Source of the DNA: G965237725 sp965237725
GTDB taxonomy: Bacteria; Pseudomonadota; Gammaproteobacteria; Arenicellales; Poriferihabitantaceae
DNA length: 64,000 nucleotides
Assembly: GCA_965237725.1 (NCBI GenBank)
Contig: OZ250151.1
Coordinates: forward strand, 1,674,001 to 1,738,000
Reading direction: 5' to 3'
In this document: piece by piece, positions 34,632-44,675 of the stretch
Layout of the letters: every line of letters starts with the position of its first letter
How positions within the stretch are numbered: position 1 is the stretch's first letter
Notes under the pieces: model-generated
The model's input: only the letters and a program-made list of their open reading frames with translations
Databases searched by the model: none
Told to the model about the DNA's origin: nothing
Program-made: the position numbers and the translations under genes

Positions 34632-34655
34632 AAACTAAAATTCCGTTGAAGGGGA

Positions 34656-35657
34656 TTAGATGACGCCAACTCTGAGTAAATCGTGGGTATTTAATGCCCC
34701 CACGACTCGATGATCATCGTCTACTACAAACAATGAGTTTATCGCATGGGGTCCATGCTGGGCAAAGTCCCGCATTATTTTAACTATTTCTTCCGCGAGG
34801 GTATCGGGCTTAATGGTAAACGGGTCCGCGACCATAACTTCGCTGGCATTGCTTTTGTAAATATCGGTCTCCTTTTCCAGCGCACGGCGCAAGTCGCCGT
34901 CGGTAAACATACCCAGTAACTTCTTGTCTTTATCAACAATTCCGACCATGCCCAATGATTTAGTGGACATTTCCAGGAGCATTTTGTCCATGGTTACATT
35001 TTTCTCTACCAGCGGAAGCGCATCGCCAGAATGCATCAGATCTTGCGCGAATAACAATAACCGCTTTCCCAACACACCACCTGGGTGGGTTCTTGCAAAA
35101 TCCTGGACTGAGAATCCACGCATGCGCTGTACCGTTACCGCCAGGGCATCACCCATGACCAGTGTTGCTGTGGTGCTCGCTGTGGGCGCCAGATTATGCG
35201 GGCAAGCCTCTTTATCGACGCTGACATTTATGGTGGCCTGTGACAATTTTGCCAGGGTTGATTCCGGTTTTCCGGTCAGAGCAATCATGCCCACTCCAAT
35301 ACGTTTGACGATGGGGATAATTGAAATAATTTCCGATGTTTCTCCGGAATTAGAGATTGCAATGACAATATCATGGGTGGTTATCATGCCCACATCGCCA
35401 TGACTGGCTTCCCCAGGGTGCAGAAAAAATGCGGGGGTGCCGGTACTGGCCAGGGTAGATGCGATTTTACCGCCGATGTGACCGGATTTGCCCATGCCTA
35501 TGACCACTACCCGGCCCTCACACTTCATAATCATGTCACAGGCGAGATCGAAATTGTCGTCCAGGCGGTCTAACAGCGCGGCAACGGCATCTGCTTCAAT
35601 CTGGATAACAGTTTGAGCATGGTGGACGGGAGATAGGGTGGTTTTTGACTGTGACAT
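34656..35657 (-). CDS. kdsD: Arabinose-5-phosphate isomerase
   Basis: The enzyme converts ribulose-5-phosphate to arabinose-5-phosphate for Kdo synthesis. The SIS domain has VVVIGMGKSGHIGGKIAST, HPGEASHGDVGMI and AISNSGETSEI; two CBS domains follow (LDLMHSGDALPLV type and MVADPFTIKPD). The 333-residue form starts at ATG 35657. It is the first gene of the minus-strand lpt operon. No KdsC phosphatase gene follows, unlike many relatives. Confidence 0.95.
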   Translation of the reverse strand: MSQSKTTLSPVHHAQTVIQIEADAVAALLDRLDDNFDLACDMIMKCEGRVVVIGMGKSGHIGGKIASTLASTGTPAFFLHPGEASHGDVGMITTHDIVIAISNSGETSEIISIIPIVKRIGVGMIALTGKPESTLAKLSQATINVSVDKEACPHNLAPTASTTATLVMGDALAVTVQRMRGFSVQDFARTHPGGVLGKRLLLFAQDLMHSGDALPLVEKNVTMDKMLLEMSTKSLGMVGIVDKDKKLLGMFTDGDLRRALEKETDIYKSNASEVMVADPFTIKPDTLAEEIVKIMRDFAQHGPHAINSLFVVDDDHRVVGALNTHDLLRVGVI

Positions 35658-35855
35658 TTTTAATTCTTGTTTACGCGGCGAGTATAGCAAATTGAACTCA
35701 GCTTGAGCCCGGGGAAATTATTTCCATTTGGTAATCTTCATCATGAGCATTAAATCGCCTGTTAGTCGTGAGAAGTATTATGGATATTAAGATTTCCATC
35801 TTCGGTGTAAAATTTAGTCAATATTAATCCAACTACGCCGGTCCGGCTTTTAACT

Positions 35856-36638
35856 ATGGAATTATTTAACCTGGAAAACCTGTTCACTCTGATGATGTTG
35901 ACCTTGCTCCAAGCGGTGCTCGGATTCGACAATTTACTCTATATCTCTCTTGAATCGAAAAGGGTGGACCCCGCCAAGCAGGCCAGTCTGAGGCGGTGGG
36001 GTATTGGTCTGGCTGTGATGTTGAGAATAGTGCTATTGTTCGTTGTGCTCAAATTGCTTGCGCTTTTTCAGGACATTTTGTTTTCCATATCCTTGGTTAA
36101 CATTATTGAGGCAAAGTTCAATCTACACAGCATCATCGTATTGTTCGGCGGAATTTTTATTATCTATACCGCGATCAAGGAAATAATGCATATGCTGATC
36201 ATGGAAGATCTGGGGGCTGGGGGAAAGCCGAAAAGCAGCTTTGGAAAACAATTGTTCCTCATTGTAATCATGAATGTGGTGTTCTCCTTTGATTCCATTC
36301 TGAGCGCCATGGCGTTGACCAATGTCTTCTGGGTCATGGCTGTGGCAATCGTTATTGGCGGCGTGCTGATGATCTGGCTGTCCGATCGGGTTGCAGCGTT
36401 TCTGGAGAAGAACCGAATGTATGAAGTTGTCGGCCTGTTTATATTATTTGTGGTTGGAATCATGCTATTGACCGAAGGCGGGCATCTGGCCCACCTGACC
36501 CTGTTCAACAACGCCATTGTGCCCATGAGCAAAACAACTTTCTATTTCGTCATTGTGGTTGTGGTGCTGGTAGACCTTGTACAAACTCGATACGCCACCA
36601 ATTTAATCAAACAAAACAATTTATCTCAGGGAGCCTGA
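35856..36638 (+). CDS. TerC family integral membrane protein
   Basis: A 260-residue protein with about seven hydrophobic helices, starting LENLFTLMMLTLLQAVLGFD. The family motifs FDNLLYISLESK and NVVFSFDSILSAMALT hold the conserved acidic residues inside the membrane. TerC-like proteins are linked to metal (for example manganese or calcium) homeostasis or export. It is 5 bp before the DUF1244 gene, so the two are one operon. Ions transported cannot be read. Confidence 0.88.
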   Translation: MELFNLENLFTLMMLTLLQAVLGFDNLLYISLESKRVDPAKQASLRRWGIGLAVMLRIVLLFVVLKLLALFQDILFSISLVNIIEAKFNLHSIIVLFGGIFIIYTAIKEIMHMLIMEDLGAGGKPKSSFGKQLFLIVIMNVVFSFDSILSAMALTNVFWVMAVAIVIGGVLMIWLSDRVAAFLEKNRMYEVVGLFILFVVGIMLLTEGGHLAHLTLFNNAIVPMSKTTFYFVIVVVVLVDLVQTRYATNLIKQNNLSQGA

Positions 36639-36643
36639 ATACC

Positions 36644-36964
36644 ATGACCGAATTACCCGAAATTGAAGATAGCGTTAAAACCGAAATTGAAGCCGCGCTA
36701 TTCCGAAAAATGATCTCTCATTTTCAGAAGCATCCCGATGTGCAAAATATTGACTTAATGAACCTCGCTTATTTCTGCCGCAATTGTTTTTCTAAATGGT
36801 ATGTGAGCGCCGCCAATGAGCGTGGGATTGAGCTGGACTATGATCAGGCCCGTGAAATCGTATATGGCATGCCTTTCGGCGAATATAAATCAAACCATCA
36901 GACAAAAGCCTCAGATCAACAGCTCGAACAGTTTCAACAAAATCAGCACTTGGCAACTGATTAG
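36644..36964 (+). CDS. DUF1244 domain protein
   Basis: A 106-residue soluble protein. The core IDLMNLAYFCRNCFSKWYV and AREIVYGMPFGEYK is typical of DUF1244, a small helical family with a CxxC-like FCRNC pair, function unknown. It follows terC closely. Its TAG stop lies inside a perfect 14 bp inverted repeat at 36954-36984, so the last codons are part of a hairpin in the mRNA. Confidence 0.88.
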   Translation: MTELPEIEDSVKTEIEAALFRKMISHFQKHPDVQNIDLMNLAYFCRNCFSKWYVSAANERGIELDYDQAREIVYGMPFGEYKSNHQTKASDQQLEQFQQNQHLATD

Positions 36965-36984
36965 CGCGCAGCGCTAATCAGTTG
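36954..36984 (+). terminator. Perfect 14 bp hairpin at the DUF1244 stop (possible terminator or stabiliser)
   Basis: CAACTGATTAGCGC, loop GCA, then GCGCTAATCAGTTG form a perfect 14 bp stem. The DUF1244 stop codon is inside the left arm. No T-run follows directly, so an intrinsic terminator is uncertain; it may protect the 3 prime end. A second copy of GCGCAGCGCTAATC with a following TTTTTT run occurs at about 37085-37110. Confidence 0.55.
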
Positions 36985-37110
36985 TCCTGAACGAATGTAA
37001 TGAGCAAGGACCCATGACAAATTCTGCGAATTGCAAATCCGTCGTCCTGAGCGAGTGCAACGAGGAAGGATCCATGACAAATTCTGCGCAGCGCTAATCG
37101 GTTTTTTGGA
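36983..37110. repeat. Two about 48 bp direct repeats before hemE
   Basis: Two units each run from GTCCTGA through a variable middle (AACGAATG against GCGAGTGC) to GGA(C/T)CCATGACAAATTCTGCG. They begin near 36984 and 37045. They share GTCCTGAgCGA-type sequence with the repeat cluster at 9766-10002. They fill the convergent gap between DUF1244 and hemE. Confidence 0.6.
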
Positions 37111-37130
37111 AGCTGGTGCTCTTTTAAAAA

Positions 37131-38174
37131 TTACCGCCGACTATGTTGATGGACGGTGTCGATTAAGGTTTTAACCCGTTCGGGATCGATGGTGGGATGA
37201 ATGCCATGACCGAGGTTAAACACATGCCCCTCACCTTCTCCAAAATCATCCAGAACCCGTTTAGCTTCGGTGGCAACTTTCTGGGAAGAGGCATACAAAA
37301 CCGTCGGGTCGAGATTTCCCTGCAATGCCACTTTCTCCCCCACTCGAGCCTTGGCATCAGCCAGGGTAACCGTCCAGTCCAGTCCGATGGCATCACAGCC
37401 ACTCGCCGCTATTTTTTCCAGCCAGTGGCCACCGCCTTTTGTAAACAGGGTTACCGGAATCTCTGCGGTTTCCGAATCAGACTTTAATGCATCAACAATC
37501 CTGGACATGTACTGCAGTGAAAAATTGTCATAGTCCGGCGTCGCCAGCACCCCGCCCCAGGTATCGAATACCATCAGCGCCTGGGCACCGGCTTTGACCT
37601 GACCTTTTAAATAACCAATGATTGCCTGGCAATTTTTTTCAAGCAATTGATGGGCAAGCCTGGGTTCATCGTGCATCAGCGTTTTTACAAATTTGAATTC
37701 CCTGCTGCCACCGCCTTCCACCATGTAGGTGGCCAGGGTCCATGGACTTCCGCTAAAACCAATTAGCGGTACCTTGTTTGCCAGTTCCTTCCGGGTCAAT
37801 GCGATTGCCTTAAAAACATAGTCCAACTGACCTTCTATGTCAATTTCCGGTAATTTCTCAATATCAGCGCGGGCTCGCAAAGGACGTTCAAATTGGGGGC
37901 CGATACCTTCATTTAATGACAACCCCAATCCCATAGCATCGGGAATGGTCAGAATATCCGAAAAAATAATTGCGGCATCCAGGTCAAACCGTCGCAGGGG
38001 TTGCAAAGTCACTTCACAGGCGAGTTCCGGGGTCTTGCATAGGGTTAGAAAGTCTCCGGCCTCGACCCGGGTTTCCCGGTATTCGGGCAAATAGCGACCA
38101 GCCTGGCGCATAATCCATATTGGCGTACAGTCTACGGGTTGGCGACGTAGTGCACGCAACAAACGGTCATTCAT
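37131..38174 (-). CDS. hemE: Uroporphyrinogen decarboxylase
   Basis: HemE converts uroporphyrinogen III to coproporphyrinogen III in heme synthesis. The 347-residue protein has the PIWIMRQAGRYLPEY signature, SDILTIPDAMGL, FSGSPWTLATYMVEGG and the final FNLGHGIHPTIDP. It follows gltD on the same strand with 105 bp between, like in Pseudomonas. A short GC-rich palindrome CCGG-N6-CCGG is in that gap. Confidence 0.97.
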   Translation of the reverse strand: MNDRLLRALRRQPVDCTPIWIMRQAGRYLPEYRETRVEAGDFLTLCKTPELACEVTLQPLRRFDLDAAIIFSDILTIPDAMGLGLSLNEGIGPQFERPLRARADIEKLPEIDIEGQLDYVFKAIALTRKELANKVPLIGFSGSPWTLATYMVEGGGSREFKFVKTLMHDEPRLAHQLLEKNCQAIIGYLKGQVKAGAQALMVFDTWGGVLATPDYDNFSLQYMSRIVDALKSDSETAEIPVTLFTKGGGHWLEKIAASGCDAIGLDWTVTLADAKARVGEKVALQGNLDPTVLYASSQKVATEAKRVLDDFGEGEGHVFNLGHGIHPTIDPERVKTLIDTVHQHSRR

Positions 38175-38279
38175 AGTTCTAGAAAAATTTGAAAAAAATG
38201 GATGCCGGATAATACCGGATTATTTAATCGGATTGGCCACTTTTGAGTTTCGGTGCCAAATATGGGTATTATTTGTCAA

Positions 38280-39731
38280 CTAATTCGGGAGTTCGCTGAA
38301 TCCCTGCAAATATCGATCAACCGCCTGGGCGCACTGGCGTCCTTCTTGAATCGCCCATACCACCAGAGATTGACCGCGACGCATATCTCCCGCTGAAAAC
38401 ACGCTTTCAATATTGGTCTGGTAGGCCTTTTCTCCTGTTGTGTCAGCATTTACATTGCCCCGGTTATCTAGTTCAATGCCCATGTTTTCCAGCAAACCCT
38501 GATAAACAGGATGCACAAATCCCATGGCCAATAACACCAAATCGGCTTTCAATTCAAATTTAGAGCCCTTAATTTCACGCATCTGCCATTGCCCATCCAC
38601 CTGGTCCCAGGCTACCTTTATGCACTGCAATGCAATTACGTTTCCATTACCATCGTCAACACAAGACTGGGTTTTCACATCCCATATTCTATTACAGCCT
38701 TCTTCCTGGGAAGACGAGGTTCTCAATTTGTGAGGCCAGTTAGGCCAGGTTAATGCCTTGTTTTCTTTTTCCGGGGGCTCAGACAGGATTTCTATCTGGG
38801 TAATTGATTTTGCCTGCTGGCGTATAGATGTACCGATACAATCAGAACCCGTATCTCCACCACCGATGACCACCACGTGTTTGTTCTTTGTGGAAATGAA
38901 TTCAGCATCGTCTACAATTATGCCCTGAACCCGACGGGTATTGGTCTTAAGAAAATCCATTGCAAAATGAATTCCATTCAAATCTCTACCCATAGCCTCA
39001 AGATCCCTGGGGTGTTCAGCCCCGCCTGTGAGGACGGTGGCATCAAACGTGTCATATAAAAATGAAACCGGGATATCCACACCAATATGAGTGCCCGAAT
39101 GAAATTTCACCCCTTCGGCTTTCATCTGCGCCATCCGTCGGTCGATAATATGTTTTTCCAGCTTAAAGTCCGGAATACCGTATCGAAGCAAGCCGCCGCT
39201 TCGATCCTGTTTTTCATATAGTGATACCGAATGCCCCGCCCGGGCCAGCTGCTGGGCACAGGCCAGACCCGATGGCCCCGATCCAACCACCGCAACATAT
39301 TTTCCGGTGCGATGTTTTGGAATCTGGGGTTGAATCCAGCCTTCTGACCAGGCGCGTTCAACGATACTAAGTTCAATTGTCTTAATGGTTACCGGATTGT
39401 CTTCTATGTTTAGTGTGCAGGCGGCCTCGCAAGGTGCCGGGCAAATTCGGCCAGTGAATTCGGGGAAGTTGTTTGTTGAATGCAAGACCTCGCTGGCCAG
39501 CTTCCAGTCTCCGCTATAAACCAGATCGTTCCAGTCGGGAATGATATTGTTTACGGGACAGCCCGTCTGGCAATAGGGGATACCACAGTCCATACACCGC
39601 GCACCCTGGTCCTGCAATTCCTGATCTCCCAGGGCAATAACGAACTCCTTAAAGTGTTTGACTCTGTACTCGACGGGTTCATAGCGCCTGTCCCGACCGG
39701 GAATTTCCATGAACCCGGTAGGCTTACCCAT
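38280..39731 (-). CDS. gltD: Glutamate synthase small subunit
   Basis: GltD feeds electrons from NADPH to GltB. The N-terminal cysteine clusters are CMDCGIPYCQTGCPVNN and CPAPCEAACTL; the first nucleotide loop is VAVVGSGPSGLACAQQL and the second HVVVIGGGDTGSDCIGT. With ATG 39731 it is 483 residues. That ATG overlaps the gltB stop by 8 bp and has GGAGG seven bases before, so translation is coupled. A longer frame reaching 39752 is not needed. Confidence 0.97.
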   Translation of the reverse strand: MGKPTGFMEIPGRDRRYEPVEYRVKHFKEFVIALGDQELQDQGARCMDCGIPYCQTGCPVNNIIPDWNDLVYSGDWKLASEVLHSTNNFPEFTGRICPAPCEAACTLNIEDNPVTIKTIELSIVERAWSEGWIQPQIPKHRTGKYVAVVGSGPSGLACAQQLARAGHSVSLYEKQDRSGGLLRYGIPDFKLEKHIIDRRMAQMKAEGVKFHSGTHIGVDIPVSFLYDTFDATVLTGGAEHPRDLEAMGRDLNGIHFAMDFLKTNTRRVQGIIVDDAEFISTKNKHVVVIGGGDTGSDCIGTSIRQQAKSITQIEILSEPPEKENKALTWPNWPHKLRTSSSQEEGCNRIWDVKTQSCVDDGNGNVIALQCIKVAWDQVDGQWQMREIKGSKFELKADLVLLAMGFVHPVYQGLLENMGIELDNRGNVNADTTGEKAYQTNIESVFSAGDMRRGQSLVVWAIQEGRQCAQAVDRYLQGFSELPN

Positions 39732-42700
39732 GCTGGGCCTCCATAATTTCAAATTCGGGGTCAGAAATTATATTCTCATTCGCATTGTCAGAACTCTGTT
39801 CGGAAGCTAGTAGCGCATCGCGATATTCATGGGGCATGACCTTCACAAACTTAGGAAGGTAATCATTCCAGTTTTTGAGGATTTCATCAGCTATAGTACT
39901 GCCGGTCAAATTCTTGTGGTTTTCAATATGCCCCTTCAATCTGGCCTCGTCTGCCTCCAACATGTTGTCCACATTTTCGTCTATTTCATCAACATCAACT
40001 CTTTTGAGCCCAACCATTTGTTGATTGCAACGCAAGGCAAACTGGTTATCCTCATCCAGAACATAAGCCAGACCCCCGGACATTCCAGCAGCAAAATTTC
40101 TGCCCGTGGCGCCCAGACAAATTACAATGCCACCGGTCATATATTCACATCCATGATCACCCAGACCCTCAACCACTGCAATAGCTCCTGAGTTACGCAC
40201 GCAAAATCTTTCCCCGGCCACGCCATTGAAATACACTTCGCCGCAGATGGCGCCATATAACACGGTGTTGCCCACAATAATGTTTTCTCTTTGGGCGCCA
40301 ATTCCACTGTTTTTTGGTGGGTGGATGATCAGTTTCCCCCCTGACAGTCCTTTGCCGACGTAATCATTGGCTTCGCCTTCGAGATTGATGGTAATGCCAT
40401 TAGCCAGCCATGCACCAAGGGATTGGCCGGCGGTGCCTTTGGCATTGATACAAATGGTGTCATCGGGCAACCCACTATGGCCGTACTTTTTCACCAAAGC
40501 ACCAGAGAGCATGGTTCCGAACGCACGATTTACGTTTCTGATTTGAGTATCTATCTTCACCGGTTTTTTCTTTTCCAGTGCGGATTTCGCCTCGGCAATT
40601 ATTTTTCGATCCAGAACTTCGCTTATGCCATGATCCTGAGTCTCACAATTATAAATTGGCCATTGTTCACCGCTGGTCGATACCGCAATGGGCTTGGCCA
40701 ACACCCGGGAATAATCCAGCCCCCTGGCTTTCCAGTGACTAATTGCGCCGGTCATTTTCAGGCGATCCATCTGCCCTATCATTTCGTTAACCGTGGCAAA
40801 TCCAAGTTTTGCCATGATTTCCCTAAGCTCCTGGGCGACAAAGAAAAAATAATTAATTACGTGCTCGGCCTGACCGGTAAATTTCTCGCGCAATACCGGA
40901 TTCTGGGTCGCTATTCCCACCGGACAGGTATTCAAATGACATTTGCGCATCATCAGGCAGCCTTGGACGATTAGCGGTGCGGTAGCAAAACCAAACTCAT
41001 CGGCACCGAGCAAAAGACCGATGGCCACATCCCGTCCGGTACGAACGCCACCATCCACTTGCACGGCGATACGTCCACGCAGATTATTCATCACCAGGGT
41101 CTGGTGGGTTTCAGCCAGACCGATCTCCCAGGGTGATCCGGCATGTTTTATTGAAGTCAACGGACTTGCTCCGGTTCCCCCTTCGTAACCGGAAATCGTC
41201 ACATGATCGGCGTGGGCTTTTGAGACCCCTGCTGCGACGGTACCAACCCCTACTTCAGAAACCAGTTTTACCGAGATCCGGGCTTCGGGATTCACATTTT
41301 TGAGATCGAAAATCAGCTGGGCCAAATCCTCAATTGAATAAATATCGTGATGTGGCGGTGGCGATATTAGCCCAACTCCTGGAGTTGAGTGTCGAACCGC
41401 AGCAATTTGCTCGCTGACTTTGTGACCCGGCAATTGTCCGCCTTCACCTGGTTTTGCACCCTGCGCCATCTTTATTTGAATGTCGTCTGCGCTTGCCAGG
41501 TAATCTGCTGTAGCACCGAAACGGCCGGATGCAATTTGCTTGATTGCTGATCGCTTTGGATTTTTGGAACCATCAGCAAGGGGCCGATAGCGTTGTTCTT
41601 CTTCGCCGCCCTCACCTGTGTTGGACTTGCCTCCAATTTGATTCATGGCAACAGCCAGGGTGGAATGGGCTTCGGGCGAAATCGAACCAAAAGACATTGC
41701 CCCGGTTGAAAATCGTTTTACGATTTCTGCCGCGGGTTCCACGGATTCAATATCGATAGCTGTATCAGCCCAGTCAAATTCAATTAGTCCGCGTAAGTTG
41801 AACAACGTTTTGTCCTGTTGATCTATCAGCTCGGAAAATTCTGCAAAGGTTTTCGGATTGTTACCGCGGGTTGCATGTTGAAGTTTTGATATGGACTCCG
41901 GATTCCAGATATGGGCTTCTCCCCTGACCCGATAAGCATACTCACCGCCAGCATCGAGCTGGGTTCGGTATAGCGGGTGATCACCATAGGCATGGTGATG
42001 CCAGATCAGAATATCCCTCGCCACCTGATCAAGTCCTATACCTTCGATATTGGTACTGGTGCCTTTGAAATACTGATTGATAAATTGTGTCGACAACCCC
42101 ACGGCATCAAAGATTTGTGCGCCGCAGTAGGACTGAAATGTGGAAATCCCCATTTTTGACATGACCTTTTTCAGGCCCTTATTTATCGCTTTTATATAAC
42201 GAACTTGAGCTTCTTCAAAATCGATGTTTGGTTTTTGGTGTCGATTCAATTTATCGAGCAATGAATTCACGCTATCGAATGCGACATAGGGATTTATCGC
42301 TTCTGCGCCATAACCGGCTAGGGTGGCGAAGTGATGTACTTCCAGACAGGCGCCGGTCTCGATCACCAATCCAGACTCGGTTCGCAATCCTTTCTTTATC
42401 AGGTGATGGTGGACCGCTGATGTGGCCAACAGCGCAGGAATAGCGATGTTATCCGCATCCATTCTTCGATCGGATAAAATCAGAATATTAAACCCTTTTT
42501 GCAGCACAGCCTGCTCCGCTTTTTCGCATAACAATGCTATGGCTTCGCTCAAACCCTGCTCACCCTCTACCAGGGGGTAACACAGATTGAGGGTCTTGGT
42601 GCGAAAAGCGCCATTGGTATGGTCTTCAATCTGGCGTATCCGTTCCAGCTGATTGTTGGTCAGAAGTGGCTGGGGAACGGTCAGGCGCATTTCCTGATCT

Positions 42701-44394
42701 TGATCCGCGAGGTTCTTTTTCACCCCAGCCAGGCTCTGCCCAAAAAGGTTGGGTCGTGGCCCAATCAGGGACAAAAGCGACATCACCAATTCCTCCCGGA
42801 TTGGGTCGATGGGTGGATTGGTGACCTGGGCGAAATTTTGTTTGAAGTAGTGGGAAAGATGTTTAGGCCGATTCGAAAGCACTGCTGGCGCCACATCAGT
42901 ACCCATAGAACCCAAGGCTTCCTCACCGGTTTGAATCATGGGATAGAGTAAAAATTTCAAATCTTCCTGGGTGTATCCAAATGCTTGCTGGGATTTCAAT
43001 AAAGACTCGGAATCTGGCGACATAGCGCCGACGGCGATGCGCAATGAACCCAGTTCAATTTGGGTTTTATCGAGCCATTTCTGATAGTCATTAAGCGAGG
43101 CCAGCTGATTTTTCAATTCATCGTCTTCGACAATCCGTCCCTGCTCAAGATCGATTAAAAACATTTTCCCAGGTTGTAACCGCCACTTCTTTTTTATATC
43201 TTGTTCGGGAATATCCAGCACCCCCATCTCCGAAGCCATAACCACCATGTTTTCTTTGGTGATCAGATAACGCGCTGGTCTTAAACCGTTTCTGTCCAGG
43301 GTTGCGCCAATTTGTTTTCCATCGGTAAAGGCCACCGCCGCGGGACCATCCCAGGGCTCCATTAATGCCGCATGATATTCGTAAAAAGCCCGGCGCTTGG
43401 AATCCATTAACTCATTTCCCGACCAGGCTTCAGGAATCAGCATCATCATGGCGTGGGCCAGCGAATAACCACCGGCCACCAAAAGCTCGAGGGCATTATC
43501 GAATGCCGCTGAATCGGATTGACCTTCGGGGATTACCGGCCATACCTTATCCAGGTCATCTCCCAGAACTTCCGAAAACATGGTGCTCTTACGCGCAGCC
43601 ATCCAGTTCACATTCCCGCGCAAAGTATTGATCTCGCCATTGTGGGCAATCATTCTGAATGGATGAGCAAGATCCCATGTGGGAAAAGTATTGGTTGAAA
43701 ATCGCTGGTGGACCAGGGCCAGGGCAGACTCCAGATTTTGATCGAGCAAATCAGGATAATATTCACCTACCTGGTTAGCCAACAACATGCCTTTATAGTT
43801 AATTAATCGTGATGACAGGGAGGTGATATAAAAGTCGGATTTGCCTTCGATATCAGATTGCTCAATTCTCCTTTCGACTTGTTTGTGGATCACAAACAGT
43901 TTTCTTTCAAACTCATCCTGGTTTGTAATTTTTGCATTTCGACCAACAACAATCTGCCAAATGTCCGGTTCTGTAGGTAAAACACTGACCCCTAAATTGG
44001 CATTGTTTACGGGTACTTTTCGCCAGCCGAGTACATCTTGTCCCTCATCGAGAATATATCTTTCCACCACTCCCTTTGCTTCTGCCTGACCCGCCCGGGT
44101 TTTGGGCATAAACACCATGCCCACGGCATAGTGTCCGACTTCGGGAAGGTCCACGGATAAAACAGTGCGAAAGAACAAATCAGGCAGCTGCAGCAGGATG
44201 CCAGCACCATCTCCGGCATTGGGGTCCGCACCAACCGCACCTCTATGGGCAAGGTTTTTTAATATTTCCAAACCTTTTTCAATTATCTGGTGATTTTTGC
44301 TACCATCTATATTTACAACAAACCCGACACCACAAGCATCGTGCTCGTTTTCCGGGTTGTATAATCCATTATTGTTTGACGCTGCAGGTATCAA
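39724..44394 (-). CDS. gltB: Glutamate synthase large subunit
   Basis: The large subunit makes glutamate from glutamine and 2-oxoglutarate. The catalytic Cys is in HDACGVGFV, about residue 21 from the chosen start, so a short propeptide is cleaved. The amidotransferase domain runs to about 430; the FMN/synthase domain has KPGEGGQLPGHKV and ISGYEGGTGASPLTS; the iron-sulfur Cys are in RKCHLNTCPVGIATQ; the C-terminal domain has GLSGGKLIIHPP. Start TTG 44394 has GGGAG at a good distance; the other TTG at 44457 has no such site. Length 1556 is somewhat long for the family. Confidence 0.96.
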   Translation of the reverse strand: MIPAASNNNGLYNPENEHDACGVGFVVNIDGSKNHQIIEKGLEILKNLAHRGAVGADPNAGDGAGILLQLPDLFFRTVLSVDLPEVGHYAVGMVFMPKTRAGQAEAKGVVERYILDEGQDVLGWRKVPVNNANLGVSVLPTEPDIWQIVVGRNAKITNQDEFERKLFVIHKQVERRIEQSDIEGKSDFYITSLSSRLINYKGMLLANQVGEYYPDLLDQNLESALALVHQRFSTNTFPTWDLAHPFRMIAHNGEINTLRGNVNWMAARKSTMFSEVLGDDLDKVWPVIPEGQSDSAAFDNALELLVAGGYSLAHAMMMLIPEAWSGNELMDSKRRAFYEYHAALMEPWDGPAAVAFTDGKQIGATLDRNGLRPARYLITKENMVVMASEMGVLDIPEQDIKKKWRLQPGKMFLIDLEQGRIVEDDELKNQLASLNDYQKWLDKTQIELGSLRIAVGAMSPDSESLLKSQQAFGYTQEDLKFLLYPMIQTGEEALGSMGTDVAPAVLSNRPKHLSHYFKQNFAQVTNPPIDPIREELVMSLLSLIGPRPNLFGQSLAGVKKNLADQDQEMRLTVPQPLLTNNQLERIRQIEDHTNGAFRTKTLNLCYPLVEGEQGLSEAIALLCEKAEQAVLQKGFNILILSDRRMDADNIAIPALLATSAVHHHLIKKGLRTESGLVIETGACLEVHHFATLAGYGAEAINPYVAFDSVNSLLDKLNRHQKPNIDFEEAQVRYIKAINKGLKKVMSKMGISTFQSYCGAQIFDAVGLSTQFINQYFKGTSTNIEGIGLDQVARDILIWHHHAYGDHPLYRTQLDAGGEYAYRVRGEAHIWNPESISKLQHATRGNNPKTFAEFSELIDQQDKTLFNLRGLIEFDWADTAIDIESVEPAAEIVKRFSTGAMSFGSISPEAHSTLAVAMNQIGGKSNTGEGGEEEQRYRPLADGSKNPKRSAIKQIASGRFGATADYLASADDIQIKMAQGAKPGEGGQLPGHKVSEQIAAVRHSTPGVGLISPPPHHDIYSIEDLAQLIFDLKNVNPEARISVKLVSEVGVGTVAAGVSKAHADHVTISGYEGGTGASPLTSIKHAGSPWEIGLAETHQTLVMNNLRGRIAVQVDGGVRTGRDVAIGLLLGADEFGFATAPLIVQGCLMMRKCHLNTCPVGIATQNPVLREKFTGQAEHVINYFFFVAQELREIMAKLGFATVNEMIGQMDRLKMTGAISHWKARGLDYSRVLAKPIAVSTSGEQWPIYNCETQDHGISEVLDRKIIAEAKSALEKKKPVKIDTQIRNVNRAFGTMLSGALVKKYGHSGLPDDTICINAKGTAGQSLGAWLANGITINLEGEANDYVGKGLSGGKLIIHPPKNSGIGAQRENIIVGNTVLYGAICGEVYFNGVAGERFCVRNSGAIAVVEGLGDHGCEYMTGGIVICLGATGRNFAAGMSGGLAYVLDEDNQFALRCNQQMVGLKRVDVDEIDENVDNMLEADEARLKGHIENHKNLTGSTIADEILKNWNDYLPKFVKVMPHEYRDALLASEQSSDNANENIISDPEFEIMEAQHG

Positions 44395-44675
44395 ATGAGG
44401 CTCCCGATAAAATATGTAAAAATCCAGATAGAAAAACCCGCTACCTGTTAGGGTCAAGCGAGTCTATTAATTATTTTAAATTGAGTTTTTGCTGAATATT
44501 GATTATTAAACGAATTAATGATATCCAGCCACAATATAGTCTAAGATTATATTAATACGTCTGAAACGACAATAATTTATCCATAATAGACGCTTATGTT
44601 TGGGATAATCCTTAGGATGGTTGCGAATCCTGGATGGATGCATTCCATGCCATGTCCAACTAACCTGCAGCCCGA

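Noticed and set aside
36954..36984. Classical intrinsic terminator
   Set aside because: The stem is perfect but no T-run follows, so it is only listed as a possible terminator.
44395..44457. Earlier TTG start for gltB
   Set aside because: No Shine-Dalgarno before it; the TTG at 44394 has GGGAG at proper distance.
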